Positions 1-6,487 of a stretch of DNA of 19,128 bases are shown here, one piece after another (within the stretch, counting starts at the first letter, position 1; each line of letters begins with the position of its first letter). Source of the DNA: JALTID01 sp027004335 [NCBI: bacterium]. GTDB lineage: Bacteria > JALSQH01. Made by a program: the position numbers and the translations under genes. The notes beneath the pieces are model-generated. The model was not told the DNA's origin and did not search any database. It saw only the letters and a program-made list of their open reading frames with translations. Where the stretch lies: assembly GCA_027004335.1 (NCBI GenBank), contig JALTID010000224.1, positions 1-19,128 on the forward strand, read 5' to 3'.

Positions 1-452
1 ACTGGCATAAACGCTCTTGCTGTGAGACAGGGAAATGTTTCAGTGAATTTTAGGAGGAGTTTTTCTGCTCTTGAAGGATAGATTTTTACATTTTCCAGTC
101 CAAGGGTAGATTTCAGAATGAGAAGAAATGAAGATTTTTTTTGTCTTGATTCTACTAAGTGGAACTCAGTGGAAGGGGTCATGATTGAGAGGGGAATTGC
201 CGGGAAACCTCCCCCTGAGCCCAGATCAATTATTGATTTGCAATCAAAAAAAGGTAGAATTACAAGAGAGTCAACCAGGTGTAGCGGAAGAAGATTAAGT
301 TCAGTGGGGGATAACAGATTCATCTTTTCCCCCCATTTATTTAAAAGGGAAAAATAGAGACTAAATTTCTCAATGTGATCACTGCCTACTTCAGGCAATG
401 GAAGATCATTCTCATTGAAGAAATTCTCAATATATTTTTTCAGGTTATTCAT
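1..452 (-). CDS. rsmG: 16S rRNA (guanine-N7)-methyltransferase RsmG (GidB), 3' end outside window
   Basis: An open frame read from 452 leftward has no stop before the window edge and gives the first 150 residues of RsmG, usually about 200-240 aa, so roughly the last third is missing. RsmG methylates N7 of G527 in 16S rRNA using S-adenosylmethionine, in the cytoplasm. Seen in the translation: the N-terminal pattern KWGEKMNLLSPTE, then HLVDSL, then the SAM-binding motif I DLGSGGGFPAIPL, then LVESRQKKSSFL, and near the edge the conserved TARAFMP. The ATG at 452-450 lies inside the end of fni (fni stop at 447-445), an 8-bp overlap that suggests translational coupling. It is the last gene visible in the minus-strand operon. 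Confidence 0.93.
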   Translation of the reverse strand, partial: MNNLKKYIENFFNENDLPLPEVGSDHIEKFSLYFSLLNKWGEKMNLLSPTELNLLPLHLVDSLVILPFFDCKSIIDLGSGGGFPAIPLSIMTPSTEFHLVESRQKKSSFLLILKSTLGLENVKIYPSRAEKLLLKFTETFPCLTARAFMP

Positions 453-1461
453 CTATTATGTAGGAAACCTTGTGAAGTTCTTTGACTGTACTGGCTCCTA
501 CACCAAACATGGTAATTTTTAGTTCAAGTTTTATTTTTTCTATTAATTTGATGAGAGATTTTTCCCCCTCTGTTATAAGGGTATGAAGTGCTATTCTTCC
601 AATGGAAAAAAGCTGAGCACCAAGAACAAGGGCTTTTGCCCCCTGAAGGCCAGTGGTTATACCTCCCGTAGCTATTAGTAGGGTGCGGGAAGAAATTTCT
701 TTGACTCTTAACAGGCTTTCTCTGAGGGAAAGCCCCCATTCATTGAAACTTTCTGCGATTGCTAATTTTTCTCCGTTGCTTCTCTCCCCCTCAATTATTA
801 TCCAGTTTATTCCATCATTTCCAGCTATATCAATCCCATGGACTCCGGTTTGAACAAGTCTTTTGGCGGTAACAGCGTCCATACCACATCCTATGCTCCT
901 CACAATTACAGGGTAGCTTATTGAACTTATTAGCTCTCTAATTCTGTCAATAACCCCTGCAAAGTTTGTTTTTCCATTTTTTTGGAAAACTTCCTGCATG
1001 GGGTTAAGATGCAGCATGATTCCATCAGCTTGAATATTTGTGATCAGGGATTCAATTTCTTCATTTGAGTAGTCTTTGGTGTCAACTGCTCCAATATTTG
1101 AGAAGAGGAGAATCCCCGGTGCGACTTTTCTCACCTGGTATGTGTAGAGGAGATTTGGATTTTCAAGCATTGCTTTTTGCGATCCTACAGACATACCTAT
1201 TCCAGTTACATGGGCAACCCTGGCAAGTGTCATATTTATTGATTCTGCTTCGGGTGTACCTCCTGTCAGAGGAGCAATGAGGATTGGTGCAGAAAGGGTA
1301 TGGTTAAAAATTGTGATGGATGTGTCTACTTCCTCAAAATTGATGTCGGGCAGAAGCTCTGGAATGAGCCTTATTTTGTCAAGAGAATGAGAAGTTATGA
1401 AAGGATAATTCAGTGCAAGTTTGAGTTGATCCTTTTTACTATCTGATGTTTCATCCATCAT
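445..1461 (-). CDS. fni: Type 2 isopentenyl-diphosphate delta-isomerase (FMN-dependent)
   Basis: The 338-residue protein has the usual length of IDI-2, which interconverts isopentenyl and dimethylallyl diphosphate using reduced FMN and Mg2+ in the cytoplasm. Motifs in order: APLTGG (63-68), GSQKAML (93-99), HLNPMQE (151-157, containing the family's His, Asn, Gln and Mg-binding Glu), DIAGNDGINW (211-220), ATGGITTG (264-271) and a C-terminal GAQLFSIGR FMN-phosphate region. Some family positions differ: MTGG is LTGG, and the usual Lys after the PVIV strand appears to be Arg188 (VIVRSIGCG). The start is one of two tandem ATGs; the first overlaps the upstream stop as ATGA. It lies between a cNMP-domain gene and rsmG, with no other isoprenoid gene in view. 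An alternative is another FMN-dependent TIM-barrel oxidoreductase, but the HLNPxQE motif makes IDI-2 much more likely. Confidence 0.88.
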   Translation of the reverse strand: MMDETSDSKKDQLKLALNYPFITSHSLDKIRLIPELLPDINFEEVDTSITIFNHTLSAPILIAPLTGGTPEAESINMTLARVAHVTGIGMSVGSQKAMLENPNLLYTYQVRKVAPGILLFSNIGAVDTKDYSNEEIESLITNIQADGIMLHLNPMQEVFQKNGKTNFAGVIDRIRELISSISYPVIVRSIGCGMDAVTAKRLVQTGVHGIDIAGNDGINWIIIEGERSNGEKLAIAESFNEWGLSLRESLLRVKEISSRTLLIATGGITTGLQGAKALVLGAQLFSIGRIALHTLITEGEKSLIKLIEKIKLELKITMFGVGASTVKELHKVSYIIDE

Positions 1462-1871
1462 GATAACCTTGATTTAAGTTCAGGATGGTTTTTAAGAATC
1501 TTCAGCAACTCTTCCCTTGGAAAAGAGACGACTCTGGAATCTTCAAGAGCCTTCACATTGTTTTTATATTTTTCACCTTCTACTGCTCCTTCTATCCCAA
1601 AGAGGTTTCCGGGTTTTATTATCCTGATAATTTTCTTCTTATTGTGGCTTTCTTTAAATTCTAACAATCTTCCCGAGTACAGAATAAAGAAGAACAGGGG
1701 TTTTTCCTCTGAATGAAATACATATTCGCCTCTTAGAGAAGTTACGATAGCTGCATTTTCCAGTAGTTCCTGTCTCTCTGTAAGAGAAATGGTTTTGAAA
1801 ATTGGAGTGTTTTTTGTAATATCAAGAAGTTTTTCAACATCTTCAAATGATAGTTGATCAAGTGTAGCCAT
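1458..1871 (-). CDS. Stand-alone cyclic-nucleotide-binding-like domain protein
   Basis: This 137-aa protein looks like the beta-roll effector domain of the CRP/FNR superfamily with no helix-turn-helix domain. Recognisable parts are the entry helix TPIFKTISLTERQELLENA (residues 22-40), the RGEYVF turn (47-52), the FFILYSGRLLEF strands, and the phosphate-binding-cassette position GNLFGIEGAVEGEKYKNNVKAL (88-109). The canonical cassette Arg (RSA/RTA) is replaced by Asn residues, so cAMP binding is doubtful. I chose the ATG at 1871 over one 15 bases upstream because AAGGTGAG sits 5 bases before it, overlapping the end of the transporter gene. Its stop overlaps the fni start by 4 bp. It may sense a ligand and act on a partner, perhaps the transporter encoded just upstream; that is inference only. 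Confidence 0.75.
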   Translation of the reverse strand: MATLDQLSFEDVEKLLDITKNTPIFKTISLTERQELLENAAIVTSLRGEYVFHSEEKPLFFFILYSGRLLEFKESHNKKKIIRIIKPGNLFGIEGAVEGEKYKNNVKALEDSRVVSFPREELLKILKNHPELKSRLS

Positions 1872-1875
1872 TCTC

Positions 1876-3345
1876 TCACCTTGCAATGGAAGGTAATACA
1901 GGGAGAAAGTATAAGTATAGAGTTATAGTAATTGCCGCAAAGAGGTCAAGCCATATCCCGGCTTTTGCCATATCTTTTATTTCTACCACTCCAGCTCCCA
2001 TTATAATGGCGTTAGGAGGAGTTGCAACCGGTAACATATAAGCATTGGAGGCTCCAAGAGTTGCAGGAATAAGTAGAATTAGTGGATTTATATGACTTAT
2101 CTGGGCGATGCCTGCTAAAATCGGAAGCATAATTGTAGTTGTTGCAGTGTTTGAAGTGAATTCTGTTACAATCTCAAGTGTTACTACGACAATAAAAATA
2201 AGCAAAATAGGATGTAGTGTCGTAATAAATGCAAGTTCATGTCCAACCCAGTGGGTCAGGTGACTCACCTTGAAAGCTTTTGCGAGGGCAAAACCACCGC
2301 CAAAGAGAAAGAGTACTTCCCATGGGATATTTTTGATATCTTTCCAGTCAAGCAGGTATTTGTCCTTTACAGATTTTGAAGGGATAAAGAATAACAGGAG
2401 AGCAAAGAACATAGCCACGGTTGCATCAGTTATAAGTTTTTTATATGGAAAAAGGTCTGCCCACCCTGGAATGGTAACCTTCCCTATGGTTATACCTCCT
2501 CTGGTTATCCACCCTATTGCAACAAGCGCGAACACAATTGAAACGACTTTTTCTTCATATGTCATGGGACCGAGGTTTGTCTTTTCTTCTCTAATGACAT
2601 TTTTGATTTTTTCTTTTGGAAGTTTTTTAAATGGGAAACCGAAAGTTACCATGTAAAGCCATGCAAATGCAAGAGTGAAAATACTTACAGGGAATCCGAT
2701 CATAAACCACTGCGAAAAGGTTATCTGCTGATTGAATAACTTCTGATACATCCCTGCAAGGACGAGGTTTGGTGGGGTACCCACCAGAGTAGCGACCCCC
2801 CCGATTGTTGCTGCATAAGCTATAGAGAGCATAAGAGTTTTGGAAAAATTGATCATATCTCTGCTTTTTTCTAACTTTTCTCCAAAGCTTGCAAGTACTG
2901 CTATTCCAATGGGCATCATCATAAGTGTGGTAGCGGTATTGGACATCCACATTGATAGAAACCATGTTGCTATCATAAAACCTAAAATTATTGTTTTGGG
3001 ATTACTGCCGAGGAAATTTACAATATTTACTGCGATTCTTTTATGGAGATTCCACTTCTGTATTGATTCAGCTATGATTAAGCCACCTAAAAATAAGAAA
3101 ATATCCTGGTCTGCGTATGGAGGGCTTACCTCTTTTGCGCCCATTACCCCGAAGAGAGGAAAAATTACAAGGGGAACCATAGCTGTGACACCCATTGGTA
3201 AAGCATCAGTTATCCACCAGATCGCCATTAAAAGAGTTGTTCCAAGAACAACTTTTCCTGAGAAGCTGAGCCCATGTAAGTTGAATGGTAAAACGATTAC
3301 GAAAAAAAGAATACCCACTAAAATCCATACAAACTTACTTCTCAT
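1876..3345 (-). CDS. SLC13/DASS family sodium-coupled anion transporter
   Basis: The 489-aa inner-membrane protein has about a dozen hydrophobic segments and the duplicated signature of the divalent-anion:Na+ symporter family (VcINDY, SdcS). There are two Ser-Asn-Thr motifs, MSNTATTLMMMP (134-145) and TSNTATTTIMLP (397-408), each followed further on by a proline hinge: GTPPN (189-193) and ATPPNAI (441-447). In characterised members the SNT motifs coordinate Na+ and the substrate carboxylates. Known substrates include succinate, malate, fumarate, citrate and, in some branches, sulfate; the SNT pair favours di- or tricarboxylates but does not settle it. The ATG is preceded by GTGAGGTT. It begins 20 bp after the DUF4911 gene and ends 4 bp before the cNMP-domain start, so it is mid-operon. 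It implies uptake or exchange of organic acids across the cytoplasmic membrane. Confidence 0.92.
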   Translation of the reverse strand: MRSKFVWILVGILFFVIVLPFNLHGLSFSGKVVLGTTLLMAIWWITDALPMGVTAMVPLVIFPLFGVMGAKEVSPPYADQDIFLFLGGLIIAESIQKWNLHKRIAVNIVNFLGSNPKTIILGFMIATWFLSMWMSNTATTLMMMPIGIAVLASFGEKLEKSRDMINFSKTLMLSIAYAATIGGVATLVGTPPNLVLAGMYQKLFNQQITFSQWFMIGFPVSIFTLAFAWLYMVTFGFPFKKLPKEKIKNVIREEKTNLGPMTYEEKVVSIVFALVAIGWITRGGITIGKVTIPGWADLFPYKKLITDATVAMFFALLLFFIPSKSVKDKYLLDWKDIKNIPWEVLFLFGGGFALAKAFKVSHLTHWVGHELAFITTLHPILLIFIVVVTLEIVTEFTSNTATTTIMLPILAGIAQISHINPLILLIPATLGASNAYMLPVATPPNAIIMGAGVVEIKDMAKAGIWLDLFAAITITLYLYFLPVLPSIAR

Positions 3346-3365
3346 ATTAACCTCACTTTTTCAAA

Positions 3366-3614
3366 TTATATCACTCCGTCCTCTCCAGTAAAAGGCAAAA
3401 TCTCAGTTAAATTATCACCCCCAAGCTCCTCCCGGATTACTTCAATCACCTCAAAAAATTCTTTTTCTAACTGTGGAGGGACTGATACTTCAACAATTCC
3501 TGCTTTCCCGTCAACTGTATGAATGAGGCAGAGACCATCGTATCCTTCTGTTATAAAACGGAAATATGCAATATTTCTTGGCTCAATATAAAATTTTTTC
3601 GTCAGGATTTCCAT
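3366..3614 (-). CDS. DUF4911-like small protein
   Basis: This 82-residue soluble protein has no signal peptide. Its pattern resembles the DUF4911 family: an N-terminal strand with Pro-Arg-x-Ile (EPRNIAYFRFI), then EGYDGLCLIHTVDGKAGIVEV, then an amphipathic helix ending the domain. The family has no established function that I know of. The ATG at 3614 lacks a clear Shine-Dalgarno sequence (only AGAG about 7 bases upstream), and its first 32 bases lie inside the end of the U32-like ORF, so translation may depend on ribosomes finishing that ORF. It precedes the SLC13 transporter by 20 bp and shares its operon. The family assignment is from memory of the pattern and is moderately sure; that it is a real gene is more certain. 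Confidence 0.68.
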   Translation of the reverse strand: MEILTKKFYIEPRNIAYFRFITEGYDGLCLIHTVDGKAGIVEVSVPPQLEKEFFEVIEVIREELGGDNLTEILPFTGEDGVI

Positions 3615-3798
3615 TTTTAACTCTATTTTTGATTCGGAAAATGGTGCCTTCTGGTAGTTCTTCCTCTGAAAAATTTTTACTGAACTGCCTTAGACTGAAT
3701 TCTTTTCCACTCCCATAAACAGCATCTGTGCCATAGAGAATCGCAAATTTCAGTTTTTCAAAGTCCCCCGCAGGGGCAAGGAGTTCAGGCTTTTTCAC
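3583..3798 (-). pseudogene. Truncated U32-family peptidase relic (71 codons)
   Basis: The first ~42 residues match the start of U32 peptidases very closely: KPELLAPAGDFEKLKFA, then YGTDAVYGSGKEFSLRQFSKNFSEEEL, where intact members have YGADAVYLGGKEFxLR followed by several hundred more residues. Here the frame continues only 29 residues (GTIFRIKNRVKNGNPDEKILY at the end) and stops, whereas family members are about 400-800 aa. The GTG start at 3798 has no Shine-Dalgarno sequence. The tail could be the original C-terminus brought next to the N-terminus by an internal deletion, since it overlaps the next gene as neighbouring operon genes often do, but I cannot show this without a homologue. Gly-Ser replaces the usual Leu-Gly at AVYGSGKEF, consistent with decay. 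Alternatively it is now a short coupling ORF for the DUF4911 gene. Confidence 0.7.
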
Positions 3799-3823
3799 AA
3801 TTTTTATTATAACTTTTTGAAAA

Positions 3824-4402
3824 TTATTGTCTACATAAAATGAACCAGTTGGGCATAGCTTTGCCCTTTTTATAGGCTCTACCGATCACAACATCCTTAT
3901 TTACCCATCTTAAATGATCAATCATGTTACAGTAGACAAATCTGCTCAATCCTCTGCAGTTAGGCTTTATATTTGGCCAATCCAGCGGCTTTTCTGAAGG
4001 GATTTTTAAGTAATTAACGAAAGCCTCTTTTGAATCTGGATCTGGTTTTTCAAGGATCATGTAGCCCCAGCCTGTTAACCATGCAATAGACTGGTTGTTA
4101 TACCCTCCTATAGTCCCGTCACCCTGCCTGTAGAAGACTTTCTGAAATCGGGTGAAAGCCGGGAGGGAGTTCCTTCCTTCAAATACGAAAGGTTTTAGCA
4201 ACTCTGCATCTTCTGGGACAAAATAATCAAGGGTAAGGGAAGTAGGAGTATTTTCTGCCAGATCCCAGAGTTTCGTCTGTTCCTTTTTCCCCAGAGATAG
4301 AGTTTCTTTTAACTCTTCCTCATGAGGGAGGGAATCCAGGAAATCTGTTATTTCCTTTAAAGTAATCCCTTCTTTCTTCAGAAGATCTTTAAATTTTCCC
4401 AT
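3824..4402 (-). CDS. Conserved-looking protein of unknown function (192 aa)
   Basis: I do not recognise a named family. The protein is soluble, with no signal peptide. It has an acidic helical N-terminus (residues 1-50) and a compact C-terminal region rich in Trp, Gly and Asn: FYRQGDGTIGGYNNQSIAWLTGWGY (90-114), WPNIKPNCRGLSRFVYCNMIDHLR (142-165), VVIGRAYKKGK (171-181) and a terminal NWFILCR. Such invariant-looking clusters suggest a real, folded, conserved protein. I chose the ATG at 4402 because GAGGAGGT lies 6 bases upstream (4409-4416). A start 17 codons earlier, at 4453, would fall inside the -35 box of the operon promoter and can be excluded if that promoter is real. It is the first gene of the minus-strand operon; the U32 relic begins 25 bp after its stop. 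Confidence 0.8.
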   Translation of the reverse strand: MGKFKDLLKKEGITLKEITDFLDSLPHEEELKETLSLGKKEQTKLWDLAENTPTSLTLDYFVPEDAELLKPFVFEGRNSLPAFTRFQKVFYRQGDGTIGGYNNQSIAWLTGWGYMILEKPDPDSKEAFVNYLKIPSEKPLDWPNIKPNCRGLSRFVYCNMIDHLRWVNKDVVIGRAYKKGKAMPNWFILCRQ

Positions 4403-4424
4403 TTTTATACCTCCTCTGAAGAGA

Positions 4425-4453
4425 AGTATAAACTTTTTGCTATTTTTTTTCAA
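4425..4453 (-). promoter_or_regulatory. Sigma70-type promoter of the minus-strand operon
   Basis: On the minus strand, TTGAAA (plus-strand positions 4448-4453) and TATACT (4425-4430) are separated by exactly 17 bases. Each box matches the consensus at 5 of 6 positions. Transcription would begin near 4418, leaving a leader of only about 16 nt before the ATG at 4402, just enough for the GAGGAGGT ribosome-binding site. No other comparable promoter lies between the tightly spaced genes downstream, so this probably serves everything to rsmG. Confidence 0.72.
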
Positions 4454-4508
4454 ATAAAGTGAAAGAAGGTAAAAGTTCTGTGTGTTATTTTCTGGAGGTA
4501 GATGGTGA

Positions 4509-4540
4509 GGGATGGGGCGGACCTTCGGCCTGCCCCTCCC
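4509..4540. repeat. GC-rich intergenic palindrome (hairpin)
   Basis: The arms 4509-4523 and 4527-4540 pair around a 3-base loop (TTC): GGGA with TCCC, a bulged T, then GGGGC with GCCCC, and a further GG/CC segment with one G-T wobble and one A-C mismatch. It is much richer in G+C than its surroundings. No T-run follows on the plus strand within the next 15 bases, so it is not an ordinary intrinsic terminator in that direction. It lies between the divergent promoter of region 1 and the lipoprotein gene and could be a copy of a dispersed repeat or an RNA structure. Only one copy is seen in this window. Confidence 0.6.
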
Positions 4541-4589
4541 GCAGATGTACTCTTAGCGGTTGCATCATTTCCTTTATATCCGAATAGTC

Positions 4590-4670
4590 ATGGTGAATAT
4601 GAATGCCTGGAACAATCCTCAACACCATCCCTTTCCCATGATTGAATTTTATGCTAATTTTTTATTGTGA
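4590..4670 (+). other. Possible 26-aa leader ORF overlapping the lipoprotein start
   Basis: An ATG at 4590 opens a frame of 26 codons whose TGA (4668-4670) overlaps the GTG start of the following lipoprotein gene as GTGA. The peptide begins MVNMNAWNNPQHHPFPM and ends FYANFLL; I recognise no family. The frame is open upstream back to a TAG at 4554-4556. No good Shine-Dalgarno sequence precedes the ATG. The lipoprotein gene itself also lacks a visible ribosome-binding site, so coupling from this leader would explain how it is translated. It could equally be chance in a 264-bp intergenic stretch. Confidence 0.3.
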
Positions 4671-6487
4671 AGAAGATATTTATGATAGCAGGTTTATTTT
4701 TACTTTTTGCGTGCAATAGTGGTAAAAGTTTCACTGATATAGCGCAAAGAGGCTACATCCAGAATGTACAGGGAATAAAAATTGTTCATCTTTATGGCAC
4801 TCCTTATGAAATGGGATATGAGCATGGACGACTCCTTAAAACTGAGATCAGGGCATTCTACACGGAATTTTTTGAAAAAGCTGTTTTACCTGTAATTAAT
4901 CGGAATAAAACGCTCCTCATAGAATATTTTGATTACAGCTCGGAAAAATACAGTGGAGATAATTTCGCAAAACAACTTGTTCTGGATTCCGCCCATGAAA
5001 TGGAAAAATCAATTCCAGAAAGGTACATTGAGGAGATGAAAGGAATTGCTGATGGATCCGGGTTGCCATACGATGAGATCCTGATTATTAACACTTTTCC
5101 CGATGTTGTGGATTCCTTTCTTGAGATAGGAAACCTCTTTCAGGCTCTTGATGCGCCATTTATTAAGAGTATCATCTTTCCACGAGAAACAACAGAGGAT
5201 GGCATAGATAATAACGGGGATGGGGTAATTGATGCGCAGGATGAGAATGTAGTTTCACCTTACACTACTTCTCCTTTCGCAATTTATAGAGGTTTGAGTC
5301 CAGATGATTCAATAGAGGTAACTCTTCACGATGATGACGGAGTAGATCCCGAAAGGACGAAGGTTTACCTCAATGGAGAATTATGTGAAAAGTGTCCATT
5401 GTCTGAAACTGGAAATGATCTAAAAATAACAATATCAGATCTTCCCTTTCAGAATGGTAAGCTTTTTATTGAAATTGATTCGGCAGATAAAAAAGTGGTG
5501 GATTCGCCTCCTCCCCCCCATACAAATGCCATGAGGAGAGAGAGATTTTTACTCTTAGAGAATAGGGATACTTCTCTTCTCTCAGCTCCCAATTTTTCAG
5601 AAGGGATGATAACAGGTAGAGGAGCAGTCTCCAGTACTTTTGGCATCGTAAAAAATAATAATGTAATGGTGGGCAGGAATTTTATCTTTATGGATCTTAA
5701 TATTCTCCATCTTTACACATATCTTTTTGTGTATCACCCGGATTCGGGGAATCAGGTTATCTCAGCTGCTTTGCCCGGGATGGTTGGAGTTTTGACGGGA
5801 ATCAATGACAGAGGACTTTTTATTTCAGCAAATCAGGTTGAGAATGCTGATAATTCGGTAATAAAATCTATAGTTGACGAATTTAAAGTTTTCCTCTCAG
5901 GGGTTCCTGCAGATATAGCAGCAGGGGAAGCTCTGGAAGATTACGCAACATCCATTAGTGCTGAAGAATTCCTGAAATCATTTAACATTCCATCAGGCTG
6001 GAATTTTTTCGTTGCTGATAAAAATGGAAACCTTATCGCTGTAGAAAGGGATGCAGGTGTATGGGGCGGAGCTGGTAGAGCTTATTCTCCTGAAATTACT
6101 AAATGTTCTTCAACTTTCTGTCCCTTTAATTCTCCCGATGAACTCTGGGTAACAGGCGACTATGTCTTTAACCTGCCAGACATTGATTATGATCTTCTGG
6201 GAGGAGCTTTTCATCTACCTCCTCAGAATAAATGGGCATTCAGCTACTTCAGTGGTCTTAACACATTTTATGCCATAAAAACGCTTTTAAAGAAAGAGAA
6301 GGTTTCTACTGTTGACGATTTAATCCCGCTTTTGAAGCAGGCTTATTTATTTTCACCTGGCAATACAATTCACTCTCTTGCACTGGATCTTGTTAATATG
6401 GATGGATTCGTGGCACAGGGAAATGCCACTGCTACCGAGGGAGATTATGTATTCCTTGATTTTGAGAAACTTTTTAACAGTAAGTAG
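4667..6487 (+). CDS. Exported lipoprotein, C45-like Ntn-hydrolase fold with Ca-loop insertion
   Basis: The 606-aa protein begins with a lipoprotein signal (KK, hydrophobic run, lipobox LFAC, Cys16), so it is probably membrane-anchored outside the cytoplasm. Residues 36-70 carry YGTPYEMGYEHGRLL, typical of the prodomain of peptidase C45/acyl-CoA:6-aminopenicillanate acyltransferase and phospholipase-B-like proteins. The catalytic half seems to start near 320: SSTFGIVKNNNVMVGRNFIFMD (322-343), then LPGMVGVLTGINDRGLFISANQ (369-390), like the CTSF...GRNxDW and GxNxxGLxxxxN patterns of that superfamily. The expected nucleophile Cys is replaced by Ser322/323. Residues about 170-310 form an insertion holding an EF-hand-like loop, DGIDNNGDGVIDAQDE (178-193). 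The GTG start lacks a Shine-Dalgarno sequence; an ATG follows five codons later. The 3' end overlaps the next gene by 41 bp. Its substrate is unknown; a hydrolase or acyltransferase acting on amides or lipids is inference. Confidence 0.75.
   Translation: MKKIFMIAGLFLLFACNSGKSFTDIAQRGYIQNVQGIKIVHLYGTPYEMGYEHGRLLKTEIRAFYTEFFEKAVLPVINRNKTLLIEYFDYSSEKYSGDNFAKQLVLDSAHEMEKSIPERYIEEMKGIADGSGLPYDEILIINTFPDVVDSFLEIGNLFQALDAPFIKSIIFPRETTEDGIDNNGDGVIDAQDENVVSPYTTSPFAIYRGLSPDDSIEVTLHDDDGVDPERTKVYLNGELCEKCPLSETGNDLKITISDLPFQNGKLFIEIDSADKKVVDSPPPPHTNAMRRERFLLLENRDTSLLSAPNFSEGMITGRGAVSSTFGIVKNNNVMVGRNFIFMDLNILHLYTYLFVYHPDSGNQVISAALPGMVGVLTGINDRGLFISANQVENADNSVIKSIVDEFKVFLSGVPADIAAGEALEDYATSISAEEFLKSFNIPSGWNFFVADKNGNLIAVERDAGVWGGAGRAYSPEITKCSSTFCPFNSPDELWVTGDYVFNLPDIDYDLLGGAFHLPPQNKWAFSYFSGLNTFYAIKTLLKKEKVSTVDDLIPLLKQAYLFSPGNTIHSLALDLVNMDGFVAQGNATATEGDYVFLDFEKLFNSK

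Noticed and set aside
118-357. Plus-strand open frame of 79 codons at the left edge
   Set aside because: The minus strand here encodes rsmG with all its N-terminal motifs; the plus frame has no ribosome-binding site or family resemblance.
4403-4453. Extended start (MKKNSKKF...) of the 192-aa gene at 4453
   Set aside because: It would place the start codon in the -35 box of the promoter, whereas a full Shine-Dalgarno sequence precedes the ATG at 4402.
6378-6446. Upstream extension of the first barrel gene to an ATG at 6378
   Set aside because: The added residues do not belong to a signal peptide and lie wholly inside the preceding gene; ATG 6447 has a ribosome-binding sequence and opens directly on the signal.
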